A stretch of DNA of 64,000 nt, taken from NCBI GenBank assembly GCA_037045645.1, contig JBAOIH010000001.1, positions 1,550,001-1,614,000 of the forward strand. The letters run 5' to 3'. The position numbers and the translations under genes were made by a program. The DNA comes from Nocardioides sp. GTDB taxonomy: Bacteria; Actinomycetota; Actinomycetes; Propionibacteriales; Nocardioidaceae. The notes under the pieces were generated by a model, which ran no database searches, was not told the DNA's origin, and worked only from the letters and a program-made list of their open reading frames with translations. Positions 8,628-17,055 of the stretch are shown piece after piece (the first letter of the stretch is position 1; every line of letters starts with the position of its first letter).

Positions 8628-9048
8628 CGCCCCGACGGCCGCCAGAGCGTGCCGACACGCCGAGAATCTCGAAGAATTGTCAACCAGTTTCTCGTCGCGG
8701 CCATGGCTCTGACCTGCACAAACGCGCATCTTCCCAGGTCAGAGCCGAGTTGACAGGCTCCCGGCGGATCGCGGAAGGTTCCGGGGTCCACCTTTGCAGC
8801 TCGTGGTCGCGAGACCGGATCCGAGTGGTCGAGGCCGCCCGCAGGAAGCCACCTGCGTCGAGGTCTCGTACGCACGGATCCGGCCTCGTCCCGCGAGGGT
8901 GGAGTGGGAGGGGCCGGCGCTCACTAGACAACGGCCATGTCGGTGCGCACCACGCGCCGACGGGTCGGCACGAAGGGCGGTCGGCTCCTCCCACTGTCTG
9001 CCCTCCCACTGTCGGAAAAGTGTGTGCGCCGGGCTACCGTGCTGCCTC
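8628..9048. other. 421-bp intergenic region with a long imperfect inverted repeat
   Basis: No convincing gene is seen between the amidohydrolase and lnt. The main feature is a perfect 12-bp stem, GGCTCTGACCTG (8705-8716) with CAGGTCAGAGCC (8735-8746) around an 18-base loop. It is nested inside a second arm pair, TGTCAAC (8678-8684) and GTTGACA (8749-8755). No U-run follows, so this may be a terminator without a U-tract or a protein-binding site. Further on are GGATCC-centred inverted arms near 8817 and 8877, and a direct repeat CCTCCCACTGTC just ahead of lnt. Confidence 0.6.
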
Positions 9049-10575
9049 ATGTGGCGAGGTCTGGTGGCGGTGGTCTCCGGGCTCGCCGTGGCGTCCGCCT
9101 TCGAACCCCTCGCCTTCGCGCCCGGACTGATCGTCGGATTGGTCGGCTTCTTCTGGGCCACCTGTCGCGGCTCCTTGCGCCGCGGACTGCTGCTCGGTTG
9201 GCTGTTCGGCGCCGCCTATCTGGGCGCGCACCTGCTCTGGCTGCGCTCGGTCGGCTGGGACGCCTGGGCGCTGCTCGCGGGTCTGCAAGCGGCCTTCTAC
9301 GGGCCGCTCGGCGCGGCTTGCGCCGCGTTCGGGCGTACGCGGTGGTGGCCCGTGCTGGCTCCGCTCGGTTGGGTGAGCGTCGAGACCGTCCGTGGCTCCT
9401 GGCCGCTGGGGGGGATGCCCTGGGGACGCCTGGCCTTCGCCACCCCCGGCACGGTGTGGGACCACGCGTTGCCCTACGTAGGCGCCTCGGGAGTGGCTCT
9501 GCTGCTCAGCCTCACCTCGGCGTTGCTCGCCTGGCTCCTGGTGCGCCGACCGGGACCTCGCACGATCGCCGGTGCGATCGGCCTGCCCGTGGCGCTGACG
9601 CTACTGCCGGTGCTGATGCCGTACGACACCCCGGTCTCGGGCACTGCGACGGTAGCGGTAGTCCAGGGCAACGTCCCCGGCGACGGCACGAACATCCTGT
9701 ACGACTATCGCGGGGTGACCCGCAATCACCGCGACGCCACGGTGGCGCTGGCGGCCGACATCCAGGCCGGCAAGACCCCGCAACCCGACGTGGTGATCTG
9801 GCCGGAGAACTCGACGGCGATCGATCCCTTCCGGCACGCCGACATGACCTCGGCTATCGAGGAGTCGGTGCAGGCCGTGGGAGTGCCGATTCTGGTCGGC
9901 GCGATCGCCGACCACCCCGAGGACGGCCGCGTCCTGAACCAGGGGATCGTGTGGGATCCGGCGTCGGGACCGGGGGACCGCTACACCAAACACCATCCGG
10001 TGCCGTTCGGCGAATACATCCCGTGGCGAGACAGCAACCCGCTCACCAGCAGGTTCGAGCGCTTCGCGCTCATCTCTCGCGACATGGTGGCAGGCACCGG
10101 AGACGAACCACTGCGGGCTGGGGGAATCGAGATCAGCGACGCGATGTGCTTCGACATCGCCTTCGACGACGTGGTCTACCCCTCCATCCGGCGTGGAGGA
10201 GAGGTGTTGGCCGTCCAGACCAGCAACGCCACGTACATCAACACCGAGCAAATCGCCCAGCAGTTCCAGATCAGCCGGGCACGCGCCATCGAGACCGGCC
10301 GTTGGACCGCCATCGCGGCCACCAACGGCGTCACGGGGATCATCCGCCCTGACGGCAGCGTCGTGCAGCGACTGGCTCGCAAGACCCAGGGCTACGTGGT
10401 CGCTCAGGCCGATCTGGCAACCGCGACGCCTCCCGGCGTGCTCATCGCCCCCTGGGTCTCGCGTGCTGCCGCGTTGGTGACGGTCCTCGCGCTCCTGGTC
10501 CTCGCGGCGACGTCGCGGCGGCATACCCGGTCGTCAAGGCCGGTTGACCGTCCGGCTGTCACACTGGAACGGTGA
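9049..10575 (+). CDS. lnt: Apolipoprotein N-acyltransferase
   Basis: Lnt transfers a third acyl chain to the N-terminal Cys of lipoproteins at the outer face of the cytoplasmic membrane. The 508-residue protein has five or more N-terminal membrane helices (about residues 5-195), a C-terminal carbon-nitrogen hydrolase domain and a final membrane helix near 465-490. The catalytic triad is visible: Glu253 in VIWPENSTAI, Lys314 in YTKHHPVPFGEYIP and Cys367 in SDAMCFDIAFDD. ATG at 9049 starts directly with the first hydrophobic helix; the longer open frame upstream is Arg-rich and not credible. The stop overlaps the start of fxsA (GTGA), so they are translationally coupled. Lipoproteins elsewhere in this window are possible substrates. 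Confidence 0.93.
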   Translation: MWRGLVAVVSGLAVASAFEPLAFAPGLIVGLVGFFWATCRGSLRRGLLLGWLFGAAYLGAHLLWLRSVGWDAWALLAGLQAAFYGPLGAACAAFGRTRWWPVLAPLGWVSVETVRGSWPLGGMPWGRLAFATPGTVWDHALPYVGASGVALLLSLTSALLAWLLVRRPGPRTIAGAIGLPVALTLLPVLMPYDTPVSGTATVAVVQGNVPGDGTNILYDYRGVTRNHRDATVALAADIQAGKTPQPDVVIWPENSTAIDPFRHADMTSAIEESVQAVGVPILVGAIADHPEDGRVLNQGIVWDPASGPGDRYTKHHPVPFGEYIPWRDSNPLTSRFERFALISRDMVAGTGDEPLRAGGIEISDAMCFDIAFDDVVYPSIRRGGEVLAVQTSNATYINTEQIAQQFQISRARAIETGRWTAIAATNGVTGIIRPDGSVVQRLARKTQGYVVAQADLATATPPGVLIAPWVSRAAALVTVLALLVLAATSRRHTRSSRPVDRPAVTLER

Positions 10576-11057
10576 CGCAAAGCCCTCCTCGACCGCACCC
10601 CAACCGCCCGCGCCGACTGCGCTGGTGGCTCATCCTGGGAGCCTTCGTGCTGGTGCCGCTTGTCGAGATCTGGGCGATCATCCAGGTAGGGCAGGTGATC
10701 GGCCCCTGGTGGACCATCCTCCTGCTGGTCGCCGACTCCATGTTCGGTGCCTGGTTGATCAAGCGCGAGGGCCGGCGCGCCTGGACCGCGCTCAACACCG
10801 CCTTGCAGTCCGGCCGGATGCCCGCTCAAGAACTGGCCGACGGTGCGCTGATCCTGATCGGCGGCACCCTCATGCTCACGCCCGGCTTCGTGACCGACCT
10901 GTTTGCGCTGTTGATCATCTTGCCGTTCACGCGCCCCCTGGCTCGCCGGGTGCTGGCCAAGGCGGTCGCAAAACGGCTCACCATTGCCACAATGCCCGCC
11001 CCCCGTGAGGGGAGCGGGCACCGTGGAGACGTCATCCAGGGCGAGGTCGTCGACTGA
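10572..11057 (+). CDS. fxsA: FxsA-family membrane protein
   Basis: This 161-residue inner-membrane protein belongs to the FxsA family, whose E. coli member is linked to phage exclusion. Two N-terminal hydrophobic helices (LILGAFVLVPLVEIWAII and WTILLLVADSMFGAWLI), the conserved IKREGRRAWTAL segment, and the GGTLMLTPGFVTDLFALLII block are diagnostic. The tail ends in a polar region with PREGSGHRGDVIQGEVVD, similar in style to other actinobacterial FxsA proteins. GTG at 10572 lies within the lnt stop. The next gene, rbpA, is convergent, with about 30 bp between the stops. Confidence 0.9.
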   Translation: MTQSPPRPHPNRPRRLRWWLILGAFVLVPLVEIWAIIQVGQVIGPWWTILLLVADSMFGAWLIKREGRRAWTALNTALQSGRMPAQELADGALILIGGTLMLTPGFVTDLFALLIILPFTRPLARRVLAKAVAKRLTIATMPAPREGSGHRGDVIQGEVVD

Positions 11058-11087
11058 CGCACTCGCCCTGCCGGGGTCAGTTGGCGG

Positions 11088-11471
11088 TCAGGAGACCTTG
11101 CGACGCTTGGCGTTCGCGCGGTGCAGGTGCGCCGGGCCGATCTCGCCACCGCGGAGCAACTCGAGTCGTTCCTTGAGGATGTCCTCAAGTTCGCGCTCGG
11201 AGCGACGCTCCAGCAGCATGTCCCAGTGCGTACGCACCGGACGCTCGGCCTTCTCCTCGGGCACGATGCCTGCGGTGCTCAGGGCCTCGGCGCCGCAGCG
11301 CGGGCACTCCCAGTTAGCCGGCACGTCGGCCTCGTCGGACATGGTGATCTCGAACGCGTGCCCCTGCGGGCACAGGTAGCCGGCCTGCTGCCGACCCGCG
11401 AACTCGATGCCGCGCTCGTCCTCGAAGCTCTGGCCACCCAAGCGGGCTCCACGCAGAGTGCGTTCTGCCAT
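11088..11471 (-). CDS. rbpA: RNA polymerase-binding protein RbpA
   Basis: RbpA binds the principal sigma factor and RNA polymerase, stabilises open complexes and contributes to stress and rifampicin tolerance. The 127-residue protein shows the N-terminal tail AERTLRGARLG, a core zinc-ribbon-like domain with Cys residues in YLCPQGHAFEI and WECPRCGAEA, the basic linker with RTHWDMLLERRSERELED and the sigma-interaction helix ERLELLRGG. ATG at 11471 was preferred to the GTG at 11480 because it matches known RbpA N-termini and has GGGAGG upstream. A sigR/sigH-like promoter is visible further upstream, consistent with the published sigR control of Streptomyces rbpA. Confidence 0.95.
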   Translation of the reverse strand: MAERTLRGARLGGQSFEDERGIEFAGRQQAGYLCPQGHAFEITMSDEADVPANWECPRCGAEALSTAGIVPEEKAERPVRTHWDMLLERRSERELEDILKERLELLRGGEIGPAHLHRANAKRRKVS

Positions 11472-11574
11472 GTGAGCCACCTCCCAAAACGTTGAATTGC
11501 GCCACTCGTCAATGGGTGAGACGAGGGCAGGTCGTGGCTATGACGCGGTTGCGTCATCAACCTATTGAACTCTC

Positions 11575-11601
11575 AACGGTAGTGGGCGTGACAATTGTTC
11601 C
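11575..11601 (-). promoter_or_regulatory. Putative sigR/sigH-type promoter of rbpA
   Basis: On the minus strand the sequence reads GGAACA, 17 bases, then CGTT. This matches the sigR (Streptomyces) and SigH (Mycobacterium) consensus GGAAYA-N16/17-CGTT. It lies about 105 bp upstream of the rbpA start. A downstream palindrome ATGACGC-ggtt-GCGTCAT (11540-11557) would fall in the 5' leader. Confidence 0.6.
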
Positions 11602-11620
11602 GCCAGGTTCGCGGGAGGTG

Positions 11621-11656
11621 GCTCACACGACCCTGCTCACACCGGGCTGCTCACAC
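11621..11656 (+). repeat. Three GCTCACAC iterons at 14-bp period upstream of rbpA
   Basis: GCTCACAC occurs at 11621-11628, 11635-11642 and 11649-11656, exactly 14 bp apart. The array sits just upstream of the predicted -35 of rbpA and runs into the 3' end of the transporter gene. In addition, GGGAGGTGGCTCACA (11613-11627) is repeated in inverted orientation at the rbpA ribosome-binding site and start (11471-11485). Confidence 0.6.
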
Positions 11657-13057
11657 CACTGCGGGCACCGTGTTCCCCGCGTCGCGGATGCCCCGCGCGG
11701 TGTCCACACGCCACAACAGCAGGCCGCCGAGCACGAAGAACACGATCAACGCGAAGATCGCGGGCCGGTAGGACCCGGTCATCTGCAACATGATCGCCAT
11801 CGTCGCGGTGCCGAACCAGGACGTGCCCCGGTCCATCGCGTGGTAGAAGCTGAAGTATTCAGCCTCCTTGCCGCATGGGATCAGCAGCGAGAAGTACGAG
11901 CGGGCCAGCGCCTGGGTGCCGCCCAGCACGACGCCGATCGCGGCACCGAGGGCCAAGAACATCGGTACGTTGCCCGCCGGAAGGAACAGCGCCACCGTCA
12001 CGATCACACTCCAGATCACCAGGCCCGCGAGGATGGTGTTCTTCGCGCCGTGGCGCTGGGCCAGCCGACCGAACAGCAGCGCGCCACCGAACGCGACGAA
12101 CTGCACCATCAGGATCGTGGCGATCAGGATCGTCTGGCTGTGGCCGAGTTCCTCCTTGCCGTACACCGCGGACGCGCCGATCACCGTCTGGATGCCGTCG
12201 TTGAAGAACAGGTACGCCAGCAGGAACGTCACGGCCATCGGATAGTTCCGCAGTTCGCGCAGGGTGTCGTACAACTGGGCGAAGCTCTGCCGCACGACGC
12301 CACCGGACCCGGCGGGGACCACGTCGAGAGGCTTGTGGTTGCGCAGGCGCAGCACCGGAATCAGCGTGAACGCGGCCCACCACACCGCGGCCGAGAGCAT
12401 GCTCCAACGCGCGGCTTGACCTTCGGTGAGACCGAAGGTGTCGTGCATCGTGAACACGATCAGGTTGGCCAGCAGCAGCAGTCCGCCACCCAGGTAGCCC
12501 CAGGCCCAGCCGCGCGAGGAGACCCGGTCCCGCTCGTCCTCGGTCGAGATCAGCGGAAGGATGGAGTCGTTGACGACCATCGAGGCGGCCAGGAAGAAGT
12601 TCGCGCCGATGATCGCGATCGCGCACAGCACCCAGTTGGAACCGGTGCTGAAGAAGATCAGGCTGGCGAACGCCGCGCCGATCCACGCGAAGATGCCCAA
12701 CAGGCGCTTCTTGTTGGCCGTACGGTCTGCGATCGCGCCGAGCGGCGGCAAGATGAAGGCGCCCAGGATCGTGGAGATGGTGATCAGCCAGAAGTAGATC
12801 GATCCCGGTTCCAGGTGCATCCCCAGCACCGGCACCAGGTCGGACCCGGCATCCTCGGCCGCGCTCTCGGCCAGCGCGATGAAGTAGGGGCCGACCATGA
12901 CGGTGCCGATGGTGGTGACGTACGCGCTGTTGGCCCAGTCGTACCAGTACCAGGACTTCTGGTCGCGCTCCATCGCCGCGCGCAGCGGACGTAGGTCCGC
13001 GATCCCGCCGTCTGGGCCGCCTCGGGGTGAGCCTTCGATCGAATCGTCCGGAATCAT
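11651..13057 (-). CDS. MFS transporter, UMF1/Atg22-like
   Basis: This is a 468-residue integral membrane transporter of the UMF1 (vacuole effluxer Atg22-like) branch of the major facilitator superfamily. The family hallmark WYWYDWANSAYVTTIGT stands at the start of helix 1 (about residues 37-53), and 11-12 hydrophobic segments follow. The substrate is unknown. ATG at 13057 has GGGAGG seven bases upstream and overlaps the stop of the glycerophosphodiesterase gene (ATGA). It is the third gene of an operon with an XRE-MurA fusion and a GDPD enzyme, so export or uptake of an envelope-related metabolite is a reasonable guess, not evidence. Confidence 0.88.
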   Translation of the reverse strand: MIPDDSIEGSPRGGPDGGIADLRPLRAAMERDQKSWYWYDWANSAYVTTIGTVMVGPYFIALAESAAEDAGSDLVPVLGMHLEPGSIYFWLITISTILGAFILPPLGAIADRTANKKRLLGIFAWIGAAFASLIFFSTGSNWVLCAIAIIGANFFLAASMVVNDSILPLISTEDERDRVSSRGWAWGYLGGGLLLLANLIVFTMHDTFGLTEGQAARWSMLSAAVWWAAFTLIPVLRLRNHKPLDVVPAGSGGVVRQSFAQLYDTLRELRNYPMAVTFLLAYLFFNDGIQTVIGASAVYGKEELGHSQTILIATILMVQFVAFGGALLFGRLAQRHGAKNTILAGLVIWSVIVTVALFLPAGNVPMFLALGAAIGVVLGGTQALARSYFSLLIPCGKEAEYFSFYHAMDRGTSWFGTATMAIMLQMTGSYRPAIFALIVFFVLGGLLLWRVDTARGIRDAGNTVPAVV

Positions 13058-13869
13058 GTCGTTGCCTCCCACAGGCCGCTCTCGGTGAGCACAGTCTTGA
13101 GTATGTCGGTGCGATCGGTCATCAACCCGTCGACACCACGATCAATCAGTTCCCGCATTTCGTCCGGATCGTCAATCGTCCACACGTGCACGTGCAGGCC
13201 CGCACGGTGGGCGCGTCGGATCAGCCGAGGTGAGGCTACGGTGAATCCCTTGTGCTTGTGTGGGATTTGCAGCACCGAGATGGCTCGACCGGTCACCCGG
13301 TGGGCCAAGGCGCCCGGCAGAAGCGCGTACGCCGCCACCTCGATCTGGGCCGCACTGGTCGGCACCCTGCCTTGGGTGAGGCGGCGAAACGCCTGGAGTC
13401 GGGCGCGACTGAAGGAGCCGACAAGCACCCGATCGTGCACCTCACGCACCTCGATGAAGTCGGCAAGCGGCTTGATCGCCCCGGCCGCCTTGATGTCGAT
13501 GTTGAACCGGGCCTGGGGCAGTGCGTCGAAGAGTTCGGCGAGCGTAGGAATCCGCTCGTCACCGGTGCCGATCCGCGCGTGTTGCACCTGGGCGTACGAC
13601 ACCTCGGCGATCGCCCCGACCTGATCGGTGACCCGATCGAGCACGTCGTCATGGAAGGCGAGCAGCATCCCGTCTCGCGTCACGTGTACGTCGGTCTCCA
13701 GATAGACGTAGCCCTGGGCGACGGCGTGCTCGAACGCGCGCAGCGTGTTCTCCAGGCCCGCGATCTCGGGGTGATTGGCGCCGCCACGATGGGCGAACGC
13801 GAGGACCTTGGTGCCGTCGTCGAGATAGCGATGCCCGGTCTTGGGGCTGGGCACCCGACGGCGTCGCAT
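13054..13869 (-). CDS. Glycerophosphodiester phosphodiesterase
   Basis: This 271-residue GDPD TIM-barrel enzyme hydrolyses glycerophosphodiesters to glycerol-3-phosphate and an alcohol. Catalytic residues are visible: FAHRGG (H27, R28), the Glu in GLENTL (E41), ETDVHVTRDG (E58, D60) and AFHDD (H73). The C-terminal HVWTIDDPDEMRELIDRGVDG motif is also typical. No signal peptide is seen, so it acts in the cytoplasm on recycled phospholipid head groups. ATG at 13869 follows AGAAGGGA and lies 15 bp after the XRE-MurA stop. The longer open frame to 15114 is a shadow of the murA-like gene. Confidence 0.92.
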   Translation of the reverse strand: MRRRRVPSPKTGHRYLDDGTKVLAFAHRGGANHPEIAGLENTLRAFEHAVAQGYVYLETDVHVTRDGMLLAFHDDVLDRVTDQVGAIAEVSYAQVQHARIGTGDERIPTLAELFDALPQARFNIDIKAAGAIKPLADFIEVREVHDRVLVGSFSRARLQAFRRLTQGRVPTSAAQIEVAAYALLPGALAHRVTGRAISVLQIPHKHKGFTVASPRLIRRAHRAGLHVHVWTIDDPDEMRELIDRGVDGLMTDRTDILKTVLTESGLWEATT

Positions 13870-13883
13870 CAAGACAGTCCCTT

Positions 13884-15410
13884 CTAGATGTCGCGAAACG
13901 TCTCGATGCTGGCGCCCAGGGTGTTGAGGCGCTCGGCGAGGTCTTCGTACCCACGATGGATGACGTACGTGGACCGCAGCACCGACTGTCCCTTCGCCGC
14001 GAGCATCGCCAACAAGATCACCACGGCCGGCCGCAGGGCGGGCGGGCACATGATCTCGGCGCCGGAGAAGTGGGTCGGGCCCTCGATCATCACGCGGTGG
14101 GGGTCGAGGAGTTTGACGTTGCCGCCCAGTTTGGTGAGTTCGGTCAGATAGATCGCGCGGTTCTCGTACACCCAGTCGTGCAGCAGGGTCTGCCCGGTCG
14201 CCACGGCGGCGATCACGGCGAAGAACGGCAGGTTGTCGATATTGAGGCCCGGGAAGGGAAGGGGGTGAATCTTGTCCAGGGGCGCCCGCAACTGCGACTG
14301 GCGGGTCGTGATGTCGACGAGTCGGGTCTGCCCGTTGAGCGCCACGTATTCGGCGGTGCGCTCGTATCGAAAGCCCATCTCCTCCAACGTGGCCAACTCG
14401 ATCTCGAGAAACTCGATGGGGACTCTGCGGATCGTGATCTCGGAGTTGGTCACGATCGCCGCCGCGAGCAGCGACATGGCTTCGATGGGGTCCTCTGCCG
14501 GCGCGTAGTCGACGTCGACGTCGATGGAGTCGCGCCCTACGACCGTGAGGGTCGTGGTGCCGATACCTTCGACGCCGACCCCGAGCTTCTGGAGGTAGAA
14601 GCACAGGTCCTGGACCATGTAGTTGGACGAGGCGTTGCGGATCACGGTGCGGCCCGGGTTGAGCGCAGCGGCCATCAGGGCGTTCTCCGTGACCGTGTCC
14701 CCACGCTCGGTCAGCACGATCGCGCGGGCGGGACCGACGTTCGGAGTGACCGACGCGTTGTAGGAACCGTCGGTGGCGACCACCTTGAGGCCGAAGTGGC
14801 GCAACGTGGCCATATGCGGCTCGACCGTGCGCGTACCCAGGTTGCAGCCGCCGGCGTACGGCAGGGCGAACTCCGAGGACTGGTGCAGCAGGGGGCCGAG
14901 GAACATGATCACCGAACGGGTCCGGCGCGCGGCGGCCTCGTCGATCGAATCGAGCTTGAGTCGAGCCGGCGGCACGATCTCCAGATCGTTGTCGTCGTTG
15001 AGCCACCGCGTCTCCACGCCCAGGCTGTGCAGCACCTCTAGCAGCCGGTTGACCTCTTCGATGCGGGCGACCTTGCGCAGCGTCGTACGCCCTTTGTTCA
15101 GCAGGGAGGCACACAGCAGCGCGACGCCGGCGTTCTTGGACGTCTTCACGTCGATGGTGCCGCTCAGGGTGGTCGGTCCGTTCACGCGCAGGTGGACCGG
15201 CCCGGCACCCAACGCCACGATCTCGGAGTCCAGCGCCTCGCCGATGCGCGCCAGCATCTGCAACGAGAGGTTCTGGTGACCACGCTCGATGCGGTTGATC
15301 GCGCTCTGGCTGGTGAGCAACTTCTCGGCCAACTGTTGTTGGGTCAAGCCACGGTGTTTGCGCGCGTCACGGATGAGGTTGCCGATGCGTCCCTGGTAGT
15401 CCTCGGTCAC
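13884..15410 (-). CDS. XRE helix-turn-helix fused to MurA-like enolpyruvyl transferase
   Basis: This protein of 508 residues joins an N-terminal Cro/C1-type helix-turn-helix (about residues 8-62, LTQQQLAEKLLTSQSAINRI) to a complete EPSP-synthase-fold domain of the UDP-N-acetylglucosamine 1-carboxyvinyltransferase type. Catalytic features are kept: Lys92 in KTSKNAGV and the Cys in YAGGCNLGTR (C189), equivalent to MurA Cys115. It could therefore be an active MurA-like enzyme that also binds DNA, or a regulator that senses UDP-GlcNAc or PEP. A palindrome TATCTCA-gata-TGAGATA lies 12-30 bp upstream of the GTG start and may be its own operator. It heads the operon with GDPD and MFS genes. Confidence 0.85.
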   Translation of the reverse strand: MTEDYQGRIGNLIRDARKHRGLTQQQLAEKLLTSQSAINRIERGHQNLSLQMLARIGEALDSEIVALGAGPVHLRVNGPTTLSGTIDVKTSKNAGVALLCASLLNKGRTTLRKVARIEEVNRLLEVLHSLGVETRWLNDDNDLEIVPPARLKLDSIDEAAARRTRSVIMFLGPLLHQSSEFALPYAGGCNLGTRTVEPHMATLRHFGLKVVATDGSYNASVTPNVGPARAIVLTERGDTVTENALMAAALNPGRTVIRNASSNYMVQDLCFYLQKLGVGVEGIGTTTLTVVGRDSIDVDVDYAPAEDPIEAMSLLAAAIVTNSEITIRRVPIEFLEIELATLEEMGFRYERTAEYVALNGQTRLVDITTRQSQLRAPLDKIHPLPFPGLNIDNLPFFAVIAAVATGQTLLHDWVYENRAIYLTELTKLGGNVKLLDPHRVMIEGPTHFSGAEIMCPPALRPAVVILLAMLAAKGQSVLRSTYVIHRGYEDLAERLNTLGASIETFRDI

Positions 15411-15422
15411 GATCCACGAGCG

Positions 15423-15440
15423 TATCTCAGATATGAGATA
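15423..15440 (-). promoter_or_regulatory. Operator-like palindrome upstream of XRE-MurA gene
   Basis: Arms TATCTCA and TGAGATA flank a 4-base spacer, 12 bp before the GTG start of the XRE-MurA gene. It is AT-rich against a GC-rich background. A second, perfect 14-bp palindrome CACGCCCGGGCGTG is at 15453-15466. XRE proteins usually bind such sites and repress themselves; binding here is inference. Confidence 0.5.
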
Positions 15441-15482
15441 GGTCTAGGTTGTCACGCCCGGGCGTGTTCTCAGGCGCGGCCC

Positions 15483-16943
15483 TCAGCGTCGCACCGTGAC
15501 CCGGCGGGTGGCGGACTTATGGACGCCGCTCGCGTCGCGGTAACGGATCTTGAGCACGCGGACGCCGGGCTTCAGGCCGCGTAGCCGGAGCACACGACGG
15601 CCGTCGTGTGCGGCGCGCAATCGCTTCACGGCCAACCGCTTGCCGCTCTTGAGGCGTACGACGATCCGCCCGCGCGGTGTCGAGTCGTCGGCCCGGGCGA
15701 TCCTGACGCGAAGCACAGCGCGCTGGTCTCGACGCAAGGTGCGGTCCACTACGCGTACGCGCATCCGCACCCTGACCGGCTGCGTCGCCGGGGGAGTCGT
15801 GGGCCCCGTCGACGGGGTAGGCCCAGGCGAGGGCGTCGGAATGGTCGGCGTCGGCACCGCGCCGAAGGTTCCGCCGGCCAGGAGCAATTCCGCGTACGCG
15901 GCCTGGCCCTTGGCGTTGGGGTGGTACCAGTGCTTGAGGTCGGCGTTGCCGGCCTGTTCCACGATCCACGTGTCGGGGTTGGTGAACGCGGCATCGGGCT
16001 CGTGGCCGGCGAACTTCGCCGCCACGTTCCCGACGAAGGTGAACTGGCCGGGCACGCTTGCGTTGGCGACGTCGGCGACCTTGCCCAACTCGGCCATCGC
16101 GTCGGCGATCAACTTGCGCACCTCGTTCCCGGCCGGATAGGGGCCGGACACGGAGGGGAGCGTGAAGTTGTTGTCGACCTGGAGATAGGGATAGCCGAGT
16201 TGGACGATCTTCGCGTCGTTGCGCAGGCCCCTGGCTCGCAGCAGGTCGATGTTGTCGATCAGGCGCTGCTTGATCGTCGGCACCATCGAGCGCGCGTGCT
16301 CGACTACCGTGCGGCACTTCGACGCCGTACGCGTGATCGTGACGAAGCAGTGCTGGACGATGTCGACGAAGCCCGCGTCATTGCCGCCCATCGTGAACAC
16401 GACCAGGTCCTTGTCAGCAGTCACGTGGTCGACCTGGGGGCGCACGAATCGCGAGCACTCGTACGTCATCGTCCCGGCGAGCAGTCGCGTAGGCCGGTAG
16501 CGCCAGAACTCCTCGTCAGGGAATTGTCTGGAGTTGCACGGGTCGTTGGCCTCGAGCCACGTCTTGGCCTGGTCGGTCGTGGTGACTCCCGCCGGCGCGA
16601 GTTGGACCTTGGTCTGCGTGTCCTCCATGGAGCGGGGCTGGGCGAAGTCCGCGGTGACACCCCCACTGCATGCACGTACCTCGAGATTCACGACGTGCCC
16701 GCCTGCCCGCAGGCCCGCGGCGTACTTATGGGCCCAATTCTCGCTGTTGCGGTAGCACCCCGAGGGGCCGACGATCTGCCCGTCACCGCCGTTGCCGGCG
16801 GAGTAGGAGTCGCCGAGCACCAACAAGTCCAGAGCAGCCGGGTCGGGTGCGGCGGCCGCGGTGCTGGCGGCGATCCCTCCCAGTCCGGCCAGCAGGGTGC
16901 CGAGAGCAGCCGTGGTGGCGACGAAGTTACGGGCGGGGGTCAT
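15483..16943 (-). CDS. Secreted SGNH/GDSL-family hydrolase with Pro/Thr linker
   Basis: This is a 486-residue exported esterase/lipase. A signal peptide begins at ATG 16943 (ARNFVATTAALGTLLAGLGG, then an A-A-A-A-P site near residue 32). The SGNH blocks are LGDSYSAGNGG (nucleophile about S46), FTMGGNDAGF and HWYHPNAKGQ (catalytic His). After the catalytic domain comes a Pro-Thr-rich linker (TPTIPTPSPGPTPSTGPTTP) and an Arg-rich C-terminal domain of about 100 residues, possibly an Ig-like wall-binding module. Several paired Cys suggest disulfides. The longer GTG/ATG starts to 16985 are disfavoured because a ribosome site GGAGG precedes 16943. The substrate is unknown. Confidence 0.88.
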   Translation of the reverse strand: MTPARNFVATTAALGTLLAGLGGIAASTAAAAPDPAALDLLVLGDSYSAGNGGDGQIVGPSGCYRNSENWAHKYAAGLRAGGHVVNLEVRACSGGVTADFAQPRSMEDTQTKVQLAPAGVTTTDQAKTWLEANDPCNSRQFPDEEFWRYRPTRLLAGTMTYECSRFVRPQVDHVTADKDLVVFTMGGNDAGFVDIVQHCFVTITRTASKCRTVVEHARSMVPTIKQRLIDNIDLLRARGLRNDAKIVQLGYPYLQVDNNFTLPSVSGPYPAGNEVRKLIADAMAELGKVADVANASVPGQFTFVGNVAAKFAGHEPDAAFTNPDTWIVEQAGNADLKHWYHPNAKGQAAYAELLLAGGTFGAVPTPTIPTPSPGPTPSTGPTTPPATQPVRVRMRVRVVDRTLRRDQRAVLRVRIARADDSTPRGRIVVRLKSGKRLAVKRLRAAHDGRRVLRLRGLKPGVRVLKIRYRDASGVHKSATRRVTVRR

Positions 16944-17055
16944 AGGGGCCTCCATCGAGCCAAGCGTACAGATCACGTCACCCAAACGATCGCGCCGTTC
17001 GTCTGGTCACGTTAGCCTCAGTTTCGTTAGTGAACTTTCTTCGCCAAGGGGACCG

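Noticed and set aside
13870..15114. N-terminal extension of the GDPD frame to a 686-residue protein
   Set aside because: The extension is Arg/His-rich low complexity lying antisense in frame to the XRE-MurA gene on the same strand; the GDPD ribosome site and ATG at 13869 are clear.
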